Part shown: positions 10,823-21,800 of the stretch, one piece after another
Numbering within the stretch: position 1 is the stretch's first letter
Layout of the letters: every line of letters begins with the position of its first letter
Origin: Daucus carota subsp. sativus
Taxonomy: Eukaryota > Streptophyta > Magnoliopsida > Apiales > Apiaceae
Assembly: GCF_001625215.2 (NCBI RefSeq)
Contig: NC_030383.2
Location: forward strand, 2,182,779-2,246,778
Direction: 5' to 3'
Length of the DNA stretch: 64,000 nucleotides
Translations under genes and position numbers: made by a program
The notes under the pieces: model-generated
Told to the model about the DNA's origin: nothing
The model's input: only the letters and a program-made list of their open reading frames with translations
Database searches by the model: none

Positions 10823-13292
10823 ATGACGAACTCCCAACAATCTCACCCCAACACCGATGCTCAGGTCGATTCGTGGTCATCACTCAAGGTTGACCCAAAA
10901 GCGGGCGACGACTTAGATCCAGGATGGCTGAGGGCCCATCAGGGCGAGGCAGGTCCATCTCGTCGGCCGGATCAGAATGAAATATTCAATATTCCATCTA
11001 GCGACGAGGAAAGTGTCTACAAGCCTCAGAGGGATGATGATTCTCTTAACACCCTTTTCGAAGGTATGGAGCAGCCAGATCCTTCTCGCCCTCTTCTTGG
11101 AGTTGGGAAGGGGAGACAACTACAGGCTGTCAGAGATGCCTACCCTGTTCATCTAGAGGGCGAGGATGATGCTGAAGGCGAAGACGAAAACGAAGGTGGT
11201 GACGCGAGCTCTGATCACAACGAATCTCCCTCAACAGGCGAGGATGACGAGGCCACGATATTGGCCTCGCCCATTCGTTATGCTATGGAATATCCTTCCC
11301 CTCCAAACAACCCCTATATTCCCGAGACCTTCGATCATGATATCGATTTCAACTTTGGAGAAGATATCCCAGAAAAAGAGAGGAACAAGCATCGCCATGT
11401 CAACAATACAATTACCTGTGCAGGCCTTTCCTCACAGATTTCCTCGGACGAGATCATGTGGATGATCGAATACTACAACCTCCAGGGCAAATGGTATAGG
11501 CCTCGCCATTTTATGAGGATGCATCGCTTTAATTTCGATGGTCTTCCATGTCCTCGTATGGTGTTAACCAACAAATTAGTGGAGCTTGGGTTCGGATGGC
11601 CAATGCATCCTTGGTTGGAGAAATTAGTGAAACACTACGACGTCGCCCCTATTCAAATCGGTCCCAACAGTTGGAGGCTTGCCATTGGCATCTACATGAT
11701 GTACCGCGGCCTTGGGTATCCGGAGCCTTCCATGCGCGAGATGGATCACTTCCTTTCCTTGAGGAAAACAGGCGAGGACTATGGATTTTTCTATCTTACC
11801 CTTCACCCATGCCACCACAAGAAGGGCTTCTCCGTTGGGAACCCCAGTAATATGAAGTTTTGGAAGCCAGATTACTTCTATCTCTATGATGTTCCTCGCC
11901 TGAGGGTCTCCTTTAATCTTAACCCCTGTAAGCAACTTCTTTCTCGCCTTTTTACACTTTTTTCTCACCTATTATGCCTTATCGATATCATTTCTCCAGA
12001 CAAGCCTCTGCAGACTGAACTAGAGGGCGAGCTTCTAACCCGCGCCCAGGCTGTCGATAACCTCAGCGTCGCCCAAAAGGACCTCGACAAGATTGTCACT
12101 CCTGCGTCGCTTCGTAAATACGGATTTTACAACAAAGGCTTCGGCCAAGTTCCTCTTATAAAATTCGATAAGAGGAACAAGTCGAAGAAGGCCTTGGAGT
12201 GCCTTAAAAGGTCTTTAGAATCATTGACGGGTAAAGGTATGGACGTCGCCCTATATGTTTATTCGTCACCATTTTACTTACTTATTTTTAGTACGCCATC
12301 ATCTTTAGCATGTTCCTCGCTAACTATATATTCGTCGCCTAATATCTGCACTTGGTTTCTTTTTAGGCAAAATGGCTGAGCTTCCTTTTGGGAATAATCC
12401 TTTCTCTCAGGGTGGGCGCATTCCCGTATCCCAGCCTCGCCCCACAATCTCCGTGAATGCAACTCCGACTCCTCGTCAAAACCAGACCCCTCCACCAGAC
12501 AAAGACCTGAGGGCGAGGAACAAGAATAAGCGAGGAAATGAAGTGGAAGCTGCCGCCTCGAAGAAGAAGCCAAGAGAGGGCGAGGAATTAACTCCTAGCG
12601 CCGTGTCTGTTGCCTTCAGCGTTCTGGCCGAGGACAATTATCACGCCGAGGACGTTAAGGTTTGGTCCTCGAAGTCAGCCGTTGAAGCTGAGCACAACTT
12701 TAAGCTGGGTCTGGGCGAGGCCTTTTTCCAAGGTCTCAACGTTCTTGCTGCCAAAAACTCCCAAATCAGTGAACTGGAGAAGGCGAACTCCAAGCTAAAA
12801 AGGGAAGCTACCTCGTCTTCAGACAAACTAAAGGGGCTTCAGAGCAAGTATAAGGATGATATGCAAACAAGGGATCTTCAGATCAAGAATTTTCAGACCA
12901 CCCTCAACGAGCTCACCGAGTCCTCGACTGCAGCTGCTAACCTCGCCAACTCCACCATTGCGGGTCTTCAGTCCGAGCTTGAAAGCGAGAAAGCTTCAAA
13001 ATCCAAGGAACTGAGCGACGCCTACGGCTTTGGATTTCTTGATTATCTCGTCAACTTCTTAGCTGCGGACCCTGATTATGACTGGTCCAAATTCTTCGCC
13101 CCCTCCACTCCTGCTTACATGACTGGCTTTAAGAAATCTAATGCTGCTGCCATAGAAAAGGCGAGGACTGTCCTTCAGGCGAAGATCCAGTTTGAAAAGG
13201 AGGCCTTGGCGAAAAAAGGAGACGAGGCTACTCAGGGCGAGGAAGGTGATAAAGGAGACGGCGAGGCTAATGCCTCCAAGCAGCAGGACTGA
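10823..13292 (+). CDS. Three-exon antisense gene inside the retrotransposon (putative gypsy-type transposon protein)
   Basis: Exons 10823-11927, 12000-12230 and 12367-13292 join in phase (introns 72 and 136 nt, both GT-AG) into about 753 codons. The first ~200 residues are acidic (many EDE and GEDD runs). Residues about 225-345 match the plant family annotated in Pfam as putative gypsy-type transposon protein (Transposase_28): a conserved core WRLAIGIYMMYRGLG, then EPSMREMDHFL, YGFFYLTL and WKPDYFYL. Next come a basic lysine-rich patch (NKRGNEV...SKKKPRE), a coiled coil (residues about 590-680) and an aromatic C-terminal block (FLDYLVNFLAADPDYDW). It is read convergently to gag-pol. Related antisense genes are known in Grande-type elements but their function is not established. 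The start codon sits directly after a likely 5' UTR acceptor. The ORF is intact, so expression is plausible. Confidence 0.8.
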
Positions 13293-14062
13293 TGAACCTT
13301 CCTGTTTTTCATTCTTTTTAAATTATTCCAAGTACGTTTGGAGTGCGAGCCCTCCGTAATTGGCTTCGCGGTTGTATTTGAATTTAACTTATCACTGTTC
13401 TAAACTCTTGATTTGTACTTTTTTAATTTATCCAGCTTTATTCTTCTTCGACATGTATTTTTACTTTTCATGTCTGTTTGTTCATCTTACCGCATAGGGC
13501 GACGATCTAGAATTGGGCGAGGACCCTCCTCGCCCTTGGTTGTCATATCGTATTTAAGACCGCTGCACCTGAAGCAATTTGAACCATGGGCGAGGTTCCC
13601 TTAACGGTCCATACTTCGATTAGCAGCCCACTGGGCGAGGTTCGAACCATGGGCGAGGTTCTTGTGTCTCCGCGCCTGAAGCAATTGTTTCTTCGTACGT
13701 TTTTTGCTCATTTTTACTATTATTTATTTATTTTATTTTTTACATCTGCTTGCACCTCGAGGGTTCATCCCACCCTTGACCACTCATCTCTTAGACAGCT
13801 GCACAGGGCGAGGATACATCCTCGGGCGAGGTTCCCAACCTCAAAGCATTTCTTGTCGTATCTTCATTCTTTTTCATCGTACTCTTCCATCAGTAATACC
13901 AGGATAAAGATTCTCAACCCAGGTGCTCCCGTCCTCGCCCTTCATAAAAGGCGAGGTTCTTCCTTCCAAACAGGCGATGACTCCAAATCAGGCGATGACC
14001 TTCCGTGGGTCCCTCCTTATAGGCTTTTAATCTTCCCCGGGTCATCCAACAGTTGTGGTTTG

Positions 14063-14084
14063 GTGAAGAGTCGCGACTCTTCAC
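14063..14084. promoter_or_regulatory. Perfect 22-bp palindrome upstream of the second antisense promoter
   Basis: The half-site GTGAAGAGTCG is followed with no spacer by its exact reverse complement. The centre is 14073/14074 and the right edge is 38 bp before the TATA box at 14123. This symmetry suits a dimeric DNA-binding protein. It could also form a small cruciform. Binding is inferred. Confidence 0.65.
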
Positions 14085-14122
14085 TGAAAACGAGGTTGGA
14101 ATTCAGAGAGTCGCTTATTTCC

Positions 14123-14130
14123 TATAAATA
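14123..14130 (+). promoter_or_regulatory. TATA box of the second antisense gene
   Basis: TATAAATA followed by a CT-rich leader. The first ATG of the downstream ORF is at 14200, about 70 bp on, which suits a plant core promoter with a short 5' UTR. Confidence 0.65.
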
Positions 14131-14199
14131 GGCTTGATTTTTCTCAACTCAGCTTCTATCCCTCCACATCCCGAATCTTCTTGTACTCCTTTTTAAGAT

Positions 14200-14472
14200 A
14201 TGTCGGCTGAAGATCTATTTGCTGAGTTTGACAAGGCGGTGGAGTCTGACCCTCCACCACTCATGCCGGATACGAGTGTTGTTCCTCCGCCTCCTCCTCG
14301 CCCAACTGTTGCCGAGCTCCAAGTATTGGTGTCCGAGCTTCAAGCGAGGATAACGATTCTCGAGAGGCGGAATGATCGCCTTGAGGATAAGATAGATGAG
14401 CTTAGGGAGGTCGTTCGAGACCTTAAGGTGGAGAATTCCTACCTTAGGGATAAGACAGATAATGACTACTAA
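14200..14472 (+). CDS. Small antisense coiled-coil protein (90 aa) inside the retrotransposon
   Basis: Ninety codons. A short acidic N-terminus (SAEDLFAEFDKAVE) is followed by a proline run (VVPPPPPRP) and then a continuous heptad-rich helix of about 60 residues (LQVLVSELQARITILERR, DRLEDKIDELREVVRDLK), which predicts dimerisation. The unit is compact: palindrome, TATA (14123), ATG (14200), stop (14470-14472) and a canonical AATAAA at 14512-14517. I do not recognise a family. It has no catalytic domain. It could be a regulator or a partner of the upstream coiled-coil protein, but that is inference. Confidence 0.6.
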   Translation: MSAEDLFAEFDKAVESDPPPLMPDTSVVPPPPPRPTVAELQVLVSELQARITILERRNDRLEDKIDELREVVRDLKVENSYLRDKTDNDY

Positions 14473-14511
14473 GTCATACTTATGTAATCCTCGCCCCCTG
14501 CTGGGCTTATA

Positions 14512-14517
14512 AATAAA
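14512..14517 (+). terminator. Polyadenylation signal AATAAA after the 90-aa gene
   Basis: A canonical hexamer 40 nt downstream of the stop codon, on the same strand, in an AT-rich patch. It completes the small transcription unit. Confidence 0.5.
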
Positions 14518-14693
14518 ATATTTTACGTAATCCTTATTTCCGTTCTTGACTCGTGCCTTCATTAATGAAAACGTCGTCTTTACATATTCTCGATTGATGG
14601 TCATACCTCGCCTTTATGCTTAAATAATCGTCGCCCATAACTATCTTCGACCGAGAACGTATATTAGAATATGATAATTAACCCTGACAATAT

Positions 14694-15330
14694 CCTCTGG
14701 GACAGTAGGGAATTCATCTACTTAAATCCCAGGCATCCAAGAAGGTAGGTCGTCGCCCTCTACCTTACTTGGGCAGAACTAACAACCTCTGGGACAGTAG
14801 GGAATTCATCTACTTAAATCCCAGGCATCCAAGAAGGTAGGTCGTCGCCCTCTACCTTACTTGGGCAGAACGAACAACCTCTGGGACAGTAGGGAATTCA
14901 TCTACTTAAATCCCAAGCATCCAAGAAGGTAGGTCGTCGCCCTCTACCTTACTTGGGCAGAACTAACAACCTCTGGGACAGTAGGGAATTCATCTACTTA
15001 AATCCCAGGCATCCAAGAAGGTAGGTCGTCGCCCTCTACCTTACTTGGGCAGAACTAACAACCTCTGGGACAGTAGGGAATTCATCTACTTAAATCCCAG
15101 GCATCCAAGAAGGTAGGTCGTCGCCCTCTACCTTACTTGGGCAGAACGAACAACCTGTGGGACAGTAGGGAATTCATCTACTTAAATCCCAAGCATCCAA
15201 GAAGGTAGGTCGTCGCCCTCTACCTTACTTGGGCAGAACCAACAACCTCTGGGACAGTAGGGAATTCATCTACTTAAATCCCAAGCATCCAAGAAGGTAG
15301 GTCGTCGCCCTCTACCTTACTTGGGCAAGA
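14694..15330. repeat. 92-bp tandem repeat, seven copies
   Basis: Copies start at 14694, 14786, 14878, 14970, 15062, 15154 and 15246, exactly 92 bp apart. Each begins CCTCTGGGACAGTAGGG and ends CTTACTTGGGCAG. Copies differ at only a few positions (CCCAGGC/CCCAAGC, one CCTGTGG), so amplification was recent. The array lies in the element's long 3' untranslated region. Confidence 0.97.
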
Positions 15331-15883
15331 CAGAAAAAATAAAAAACAATTTCAAATAAAACTCCAACCCCGGAGGGTTCTCCAAAGCTGCACCCCTGGG
15401 GGTCTTCCTGATGGTTTACCGGAAGTACGGGCCATCAGGGCATAGGAATTCCTTCGAACCGTCTCGTGGAGACGGTTCTCCGTTCATCCCGAGGGTGTCA
15501 TACATATGTCTCGATTACACATGCAGACAGGTTCCAAAGCAGCAGGGAGATCGTCCCTGGTCTTCATGTTCCAAGCAATACAAAGATACACAAATATGAA
15601 AAAATTCAAAATTTATTGATAGTAGTACGCTTACATGATGCTTTTGCCGAAGGGCACGTACAACCCCTACCCCCCGAGGCTTGGGAGTAATTTTATTGGT
15701 TCCAAGGCTCATGCTTGAATACTCTAAACAGGAAACAAAAAAAAGAAAACATAAACAGCTACTTCCCCTCTTGCGTGTCGATCTTTCATCATGCCTCGTT
15801 AAAACCTTCCTAGGTAAAACCCGTGGGAAAAACCCTAGTATGGAAAAAGAGTACATGAGTCGGATGACGAGGGATCTTCTGGT

Positions 15884-18800
15884 CTACTGATAATACTTTT
15901 TGAGGTGCTCGGCATTCCATGCTCGGGGGATGTCTCTCCCTTCTAGGTCTGCCAAGTAATATGTTCCAGAAAACAGCACCACTCTCACCTTGTACGGTCC
16001 TTCCCAATTAGCTCCGAAGACTCCATGGCTTGCTACCTTGGTGTTTGGCATGACTCTTCGCAGAACTAGATCGCCTACCTGGAATGGCCTAGCCTTGACT
16101 TTGGTGTTATAATGCCTCGCCACTCTTTGCTGGTATGATGCAATCCTTAGCTGAGCTCCTGATCTGGTTTCTTCGAGCATATCCAGGTGTAGACGATGGT
16201 TGACCTCGTTCACTTCTGGGTTGAAATTATCTCTTCTGAATGATCCGGCTCCTAGCTCCACAGGTATCATAGCTTCACATCCATAGGTAAGGTTGAAAGG
16301 TGACTCCTCGGTTGTTGTTCTAGGAGTCGTGTTGTAGGACCAAAGCACATTGGGTAGCTCTTCAGGACAATTGCCTTTCTTGTCTTCAAGCTTCGCCTTC
16401 AGAGTATGCTTTATGATCTTGTTAACTGCTTCCGTCTGGCCATTCGACTGTGGGTGGCTGACAGCCGAGAAACCTTTCTTAATTCCTAGGTTGTCACATA
16501 ACTCCCTCATCTCTTTGCAGTCGAACTGTTTTCCGTTGTCGGAGATCAATTTATACGGAATGCCGAAGCGGCACACTATAGCTCTATATACAAATTCGAC
16601 CAACTTCTTCGCCGTGATAGTTGCTAATGGCTCTGCTTCTGTCCACTTCGTGAAATAATCAACCGCTAGCACTGCATACTTGACACCTCCTTTGCCTTTT
16701 GGTAGCTCGCCAATCAGGTCTATTCCCCACATAGCAAAGGGCCATGGACTCATCAACGATGTAAGCGGAGCTGCAGGACTGTTGACGTAGTTGGCGAACC
16801 TCTGACACTTATCGCAAGCCTTAGCAAATTTTAGTGCATCCTCTTTTAGTGTAGGCCAGTAGTACCCTTGCCGAAGTATCTTTTGGGCCAACGAGCTACC
16901 CCCCGAGTGGTTACCGCATATTCCCTCATGCACCTCTCTCAGGATGTAGTTACATTCATCGCCTCCGATGCACTTCAGTAGAGGCTGGTTGAAGCCTCGC
17001 TTGTAGAGTGACCCCTCATAATCAACGTACCTGGCTGCCTTATAGCGTAGTTTTCTTGCCTCCATCTTGTCTTCTGGAAGGGTACCATTCTTGATGTAAG
17101 ACCAGATTGGGGTCATCCATGTGTCGACAGCCTCTTTGGCTTCGATCTGGTGTATCTCAGCTTCGGGCACGCTAGGGTGATCAAGCAACTCAAGAGGGAT
17201 CATTCCCAAAACTCCAGGATCTTTCTGAGACGCGGCCTTGGCTAGGGAGTCAGCTTCGGCGTTATTTTCTCTCGGGATTTGTTCGAGTCTAACCGTCTTG
17301 AAATTTTCAATCAGCTTTCGAACTAGGTTCATGTAAAGCTCTGTTCTGTAAGCCTTTACCTGGTACCCCCCATTGACCTGGTAGACTACCAACATCGAGT
17401 CACTGTGGATTGCGATTATCTGCACGCCCAACTCTTTTGCTAATCTCAATCCAGCAATTAAGGCTTCATATTCAGCGTCGTTATTGGTGGCAGGGAAGCC
17501 AAGATGTATGGCGTTTTTAAACTTCCTTCCTTCGGGGCTGGTAAGTAAGATGCCTGCACCGACACCATCCTGATTAACTGCCCCATCAACATTCATCACC
17601 CACCATGGGTAGGAAGCCTCCTCTTCTTCTCCGGTCTTAACTTCTACCTCGCTACTTGATATCTCATCCACCAACACAGGATCGTTCGGAAACTCTAATA
17701 TGAAGTCGGCCAACGCCTGGCCTTTGATGGAACTTCTAGGCTTATACTCGATATCGAATTGTCCCAACTCAACTGCCCACTTCAACATCCTTCCTGAAGC
17801 CTCAGGTTTGTACAAAACTTGGCGCAACGGGTAGGAGGTTTGTACCTCGATTTTATGAGCCTGGAAGTATGGTCTAAGTTTCCTTGCTGCCAGGAGTAAA
17901 GCGAACACCAGCCTTTCCATATTCGTGTATCTAGTCTCAGCATCGAGCAACCTTTTGCTCACATAATACACAGGCAGCTGCAAGTTCCCCTCTTCTCTAA
18001 CAAGAACAACACTAATAGCATAATCAGAGACAGCCAAATAAAGGATAAGTGTCTCACCTTCGAGAGGTTTGGCAAGCATGGGAGGTGTGGCAAGATGGTT
18101 CTTCAAAATCTGGAAAGCTGCTTCGCATTCGGTCGTCCACCTGAAATCTTTCCCAACTCCCTTGATGACCTTGAAGAATTCTTGGCATCTATCTGTTGAC
18201 TTAGAGACGAACCTGTTGAGCGCGGCTATCCTTCCTGTAAGACTTTGGACCTCCTTCACAGTGCTGGGCGATCTCATGTCGAGCAAGGCTTGTATCTTTG
18301 CTGGGTTAGCCTCTATACCTCTGTGATTTACCATAAATCCCAAAAACTTTCCCGACTCCACGCCAAAGACGCACTTCTGTGGGTTGAGTTTCATGTTAAA
18401 CTTCCTGAGTATCGAAAACATCTCGGAAAGGTGTTTGATGTGGTCTGGGGCCTTTTTAGACTTCACAAGCATATCGTCAACGTAGACCTCCATCGTCTTT
18501 CCTATCAAGTCTTTAAACATCATATTCACCAGTCTTTGATAAGTAGCACCAGCGTTCAGAAGCCCGAAAGGCATTCCCACATAGCAGTAGAGACCGCGGT
18601 CCGTGATGAAAAAGGTGTGTTCCTGGTCTGGCTCATACATTGGGATCTGATTGTAGCCGGAGTACGCATCCATAAAGCTTAACAGGGCGTGACCAGCAGT
18701 AGCGTCAACTAGTTGATCAATCCTTGGAAGAGGAAAGCTGTCTTTTGGACATGCCTTATTCAGATATGTGAAATCGATACATACTCTCCATTTTCCATTG

Positions 18801-21800
18801 GCCTTCTTTACCAGCACTGGGTTCGCCAGCCATTCCGGATAATAAGCTTCTTTAACCAAACCAACCTTCTGAAGCCTATCGACCTCCGCCTTTAGTGCTT
18901 CTGCTCGTTCACCACTGATGGGTCTGCGTTTTTGTCTGATACCTTTCTTCCTTGGATCAATGTTTAAGTGGTGACACATAATGTTCGGATCAATTCCTGT
19001 CATATCAGCATGGCTCCAGGCGAATACATCAAGATTGCTTTTCAAAAAGTCTACCATCTCCTTTCTCATCAGATTGTCAAGACGAATACCAATGAATAAG
19101 ACTTTCGTTGCATCATTCTCATCAACCAGGATCCCAACTGTGTCCTCGGCAGGTCCTACCTTCTGCAGTGTTTCTGGTAGTCTGGGGTCAAGATCGACAT
19201 CTCTTAGATCGTCATCATCATCCTTCGGATGAACTGTGTCAGCAGACTTTGAACTTTCTCCTTCAAACGGGGGGAGCCTCGGGTAACTTGATGGGTGTAA
19301 TGCTAGATCGTCAATAACCATCTTTCCCTTTCTTGCTCGCATCAGCTTCTGCTCTTCTGTTTCATCTTCGCTGGCTTCTTCGACTATTCCTTCAATGAAC
19401 GTGTCAGATGGCACGGGCGGAGGTCCTTCGATTTGCAATATGGTCTGGTTGGGGAGTGTGGTTACCGTCTCCTTCCATTCTAACCTCTTCTGCTTTTCTT
19501 CTTCCCATCCAATTTGCTGTGGGTTCTCTTCCTCGGGGAATTGTACTGTATAGATCATACTGGTGGAGGCTTTGGTGAACCTGAGTGGTCTAAAGGATCT
19601 CTTTGTCTCCTCCGCATTCTCTTCTTCGAAGTCGAGCATCTCTTCGTCAGGGTCAATATCAGCTTTGAACTTCGAGGCTGTCTTTATGGTACGGTTATAA
19701 CAATCCCTAGAGTCATATTGACAACCTTTGATACAACCTACCCCCCTGGGAGTTGGGAACTTCATAGACAGATGATATATGGAGGTTACAACTCTCATGT
19801 CCTTCAAAATAGGTCTCCCGATTAGAGCGTTATAGTAGGCTGGGGCTTCTACGATCATAAAATCAGCCACTTGGGTAGCGGAGACCGGGTCCTCCCCGAG
19901 CGTCACCGGTAGCCATATAGTCCCTTTAACTCTGATTGCATCCCCCGTGAAACCGTATAGGTAAGTTGTCTTTCGAGTCATATCCTTGTCTAGTAAACCC
20001 ATCTTCTGGAAAGTGGAGTAGTATAACAGGTTTACGGAGCTGCCATTGTCCACAAACACCCTATGTACGTTCCTTGATCCAATCCTTACATTTACTACAA
20101 GAGCATCAGCGTGGGGGTGATGGACCCATCGAGCATCTTCCTCTGAAAATATGATCTGAGTATCCTCTCCTTTGAACAGCTTAGGTGGTCTTTCCGAAAG
20201 ACGAAAGACATTAGTGAGAGGGGGTTGTCTAGCTTCTCTGGCATACCTATCCATGGCACTCCTGCTGTCTCCTCCCACATGTGGACCTCCAAAAATCGTA
20301 TGAATACTACCTTCTCTGGCTGTTCTTGGGGGTTCACTAGATGCAGGTGCTTCAGACTCGGCTTCGGGTATCAAAGTGATGATGGGAGTATCCTTATGCT
20401 TTCTTACCTCTCTAACAACCCAATCCATCAGCTTACCATTCCTGATCAACTGTTCAATCTCCTCCTTAAGTTGGCGACACTCGTGGGTATCATGACCATG
20501 TGATTCGTGGTAGGCACAAAACTTCTTCTTATCTTTGACTTGAGTAGAGGTCAGTGGATTTGGTTTTTTAAAGATCCCTGATTTCTTGTTCACCTCGAAT
20601 ATATGTTCAATAGATGCAACCAAGGGAGTGTAATGATCGATATCTGACCTTCTTCTTATAGGGCTAGGTTGGCGTGGTGGGCTGTTCCGTTCTTCCGAGA
20701 CAGGTCTGATATCAAGGGCGTTGACCGTATTCTTTTTCTCCTTCCTGGGACTAGGTGTCCTATCTCTCTTCCTTTGCCTAGATGTCCTTGATGAACTGGA
20801 GTCATGTCTGGTAATACTTGCGAGAGCCTCTTCCTCCCTCTTATATGGTTCTGCCAAGAGATACAGGGCTGCTAGTGTAGGTGGCTCTTTCCTCTGAAGC
20901 GCCTTCCAAAAGTCCGTGCCTACTCTTACTCCTGCTATCAAGAAATTCTTGACGGTCTCGTCAATTGCTCCTCTCACCTGTGGGACTTCAGCGTTGAACC
21001 TCCGGAAATAGGCTTGAAGGGTCTCTCCTTCCTTCTGTCTGATATTGGCTAAAGTGGTAACAGGTGGGGCATAGTGGATTGATGATTGAAACTGAGTGAG
21101 GAACATCCTACGCATCTGCTCCCATGACCCAATGCTACCTGGTCCGATCTTCTGAAACCATTGGTGGGCGTTTCCCCTCAAAGTTGAAGCTAGAAGTCGA
21201 CACTTGGTCAGATCAGATACCTGGTGTAACTCCATCTCCGTTGTAAAGCGTCCAATGTACTCTGCCGGATCCGTTGTTCCGTTATACCTTAGATCTCCTG
21301 TGCCTCGGAAGGTTGCCGGTAGGGGGGATTGTCGTACCGCGGTGGAGAAGGGGGAGGCTGCTTCCTCTGGAACCGTGTGACCTTGCACGCCAAATTGTAC
21401 CAACAATCCTTTCAGAGCGTCCACAGATACACCATCTAGTCCTGCAATCATTACCGGGTTACCTTGTGGAGGAGGTCGGTTTCCTTGTGGGGGAGGAGGA
21501 AGGTTTCCTTGTGGAGGAGGAAGGTTTCCTTGCGGGGGAGAAGGAAGGTTTCCTTGTGGAGGAGGAAGGTTTCCTTGTGGAGTCGGACCTCGGTCATTGG
21601 TAGGCGTCGAGCGTCTGTAAGACTGAGATGTTGAGCTACGGTACATTGGAGGCGTCGGGCGACGATGGTGCCGAGGCGGGGGTCGTAGGTAATCCTGTCG
21701 GTAGTCTTGAGACGAGTTTTGACGATAGCCTGAATGATAATAACGAGAAAAGCCTTGACGATAGCCTCGATCTCTGGGAGGTAAAAGGGGGCGATTCTGC

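Noticed and set aside
13586..14131. Plus-strand open frame of 181 codons between the two antisense genes
   Set aside because: It overlaps the palindrome and TATA box of the next unit, is low in complexity and shows no domain.
14694..15330. Regular direct repeats considered as a CRISPR array
   Set aside because: The 92-bp units are contiguous with no unique spacers, and the DNA is a plant retrotransposon.
18069..18682. Plus-strand open frames within the reverse transcriptase region
   Set aside because: They are antisense shadows of the intact gag-pol frame, with no recognisable domains or promoter.
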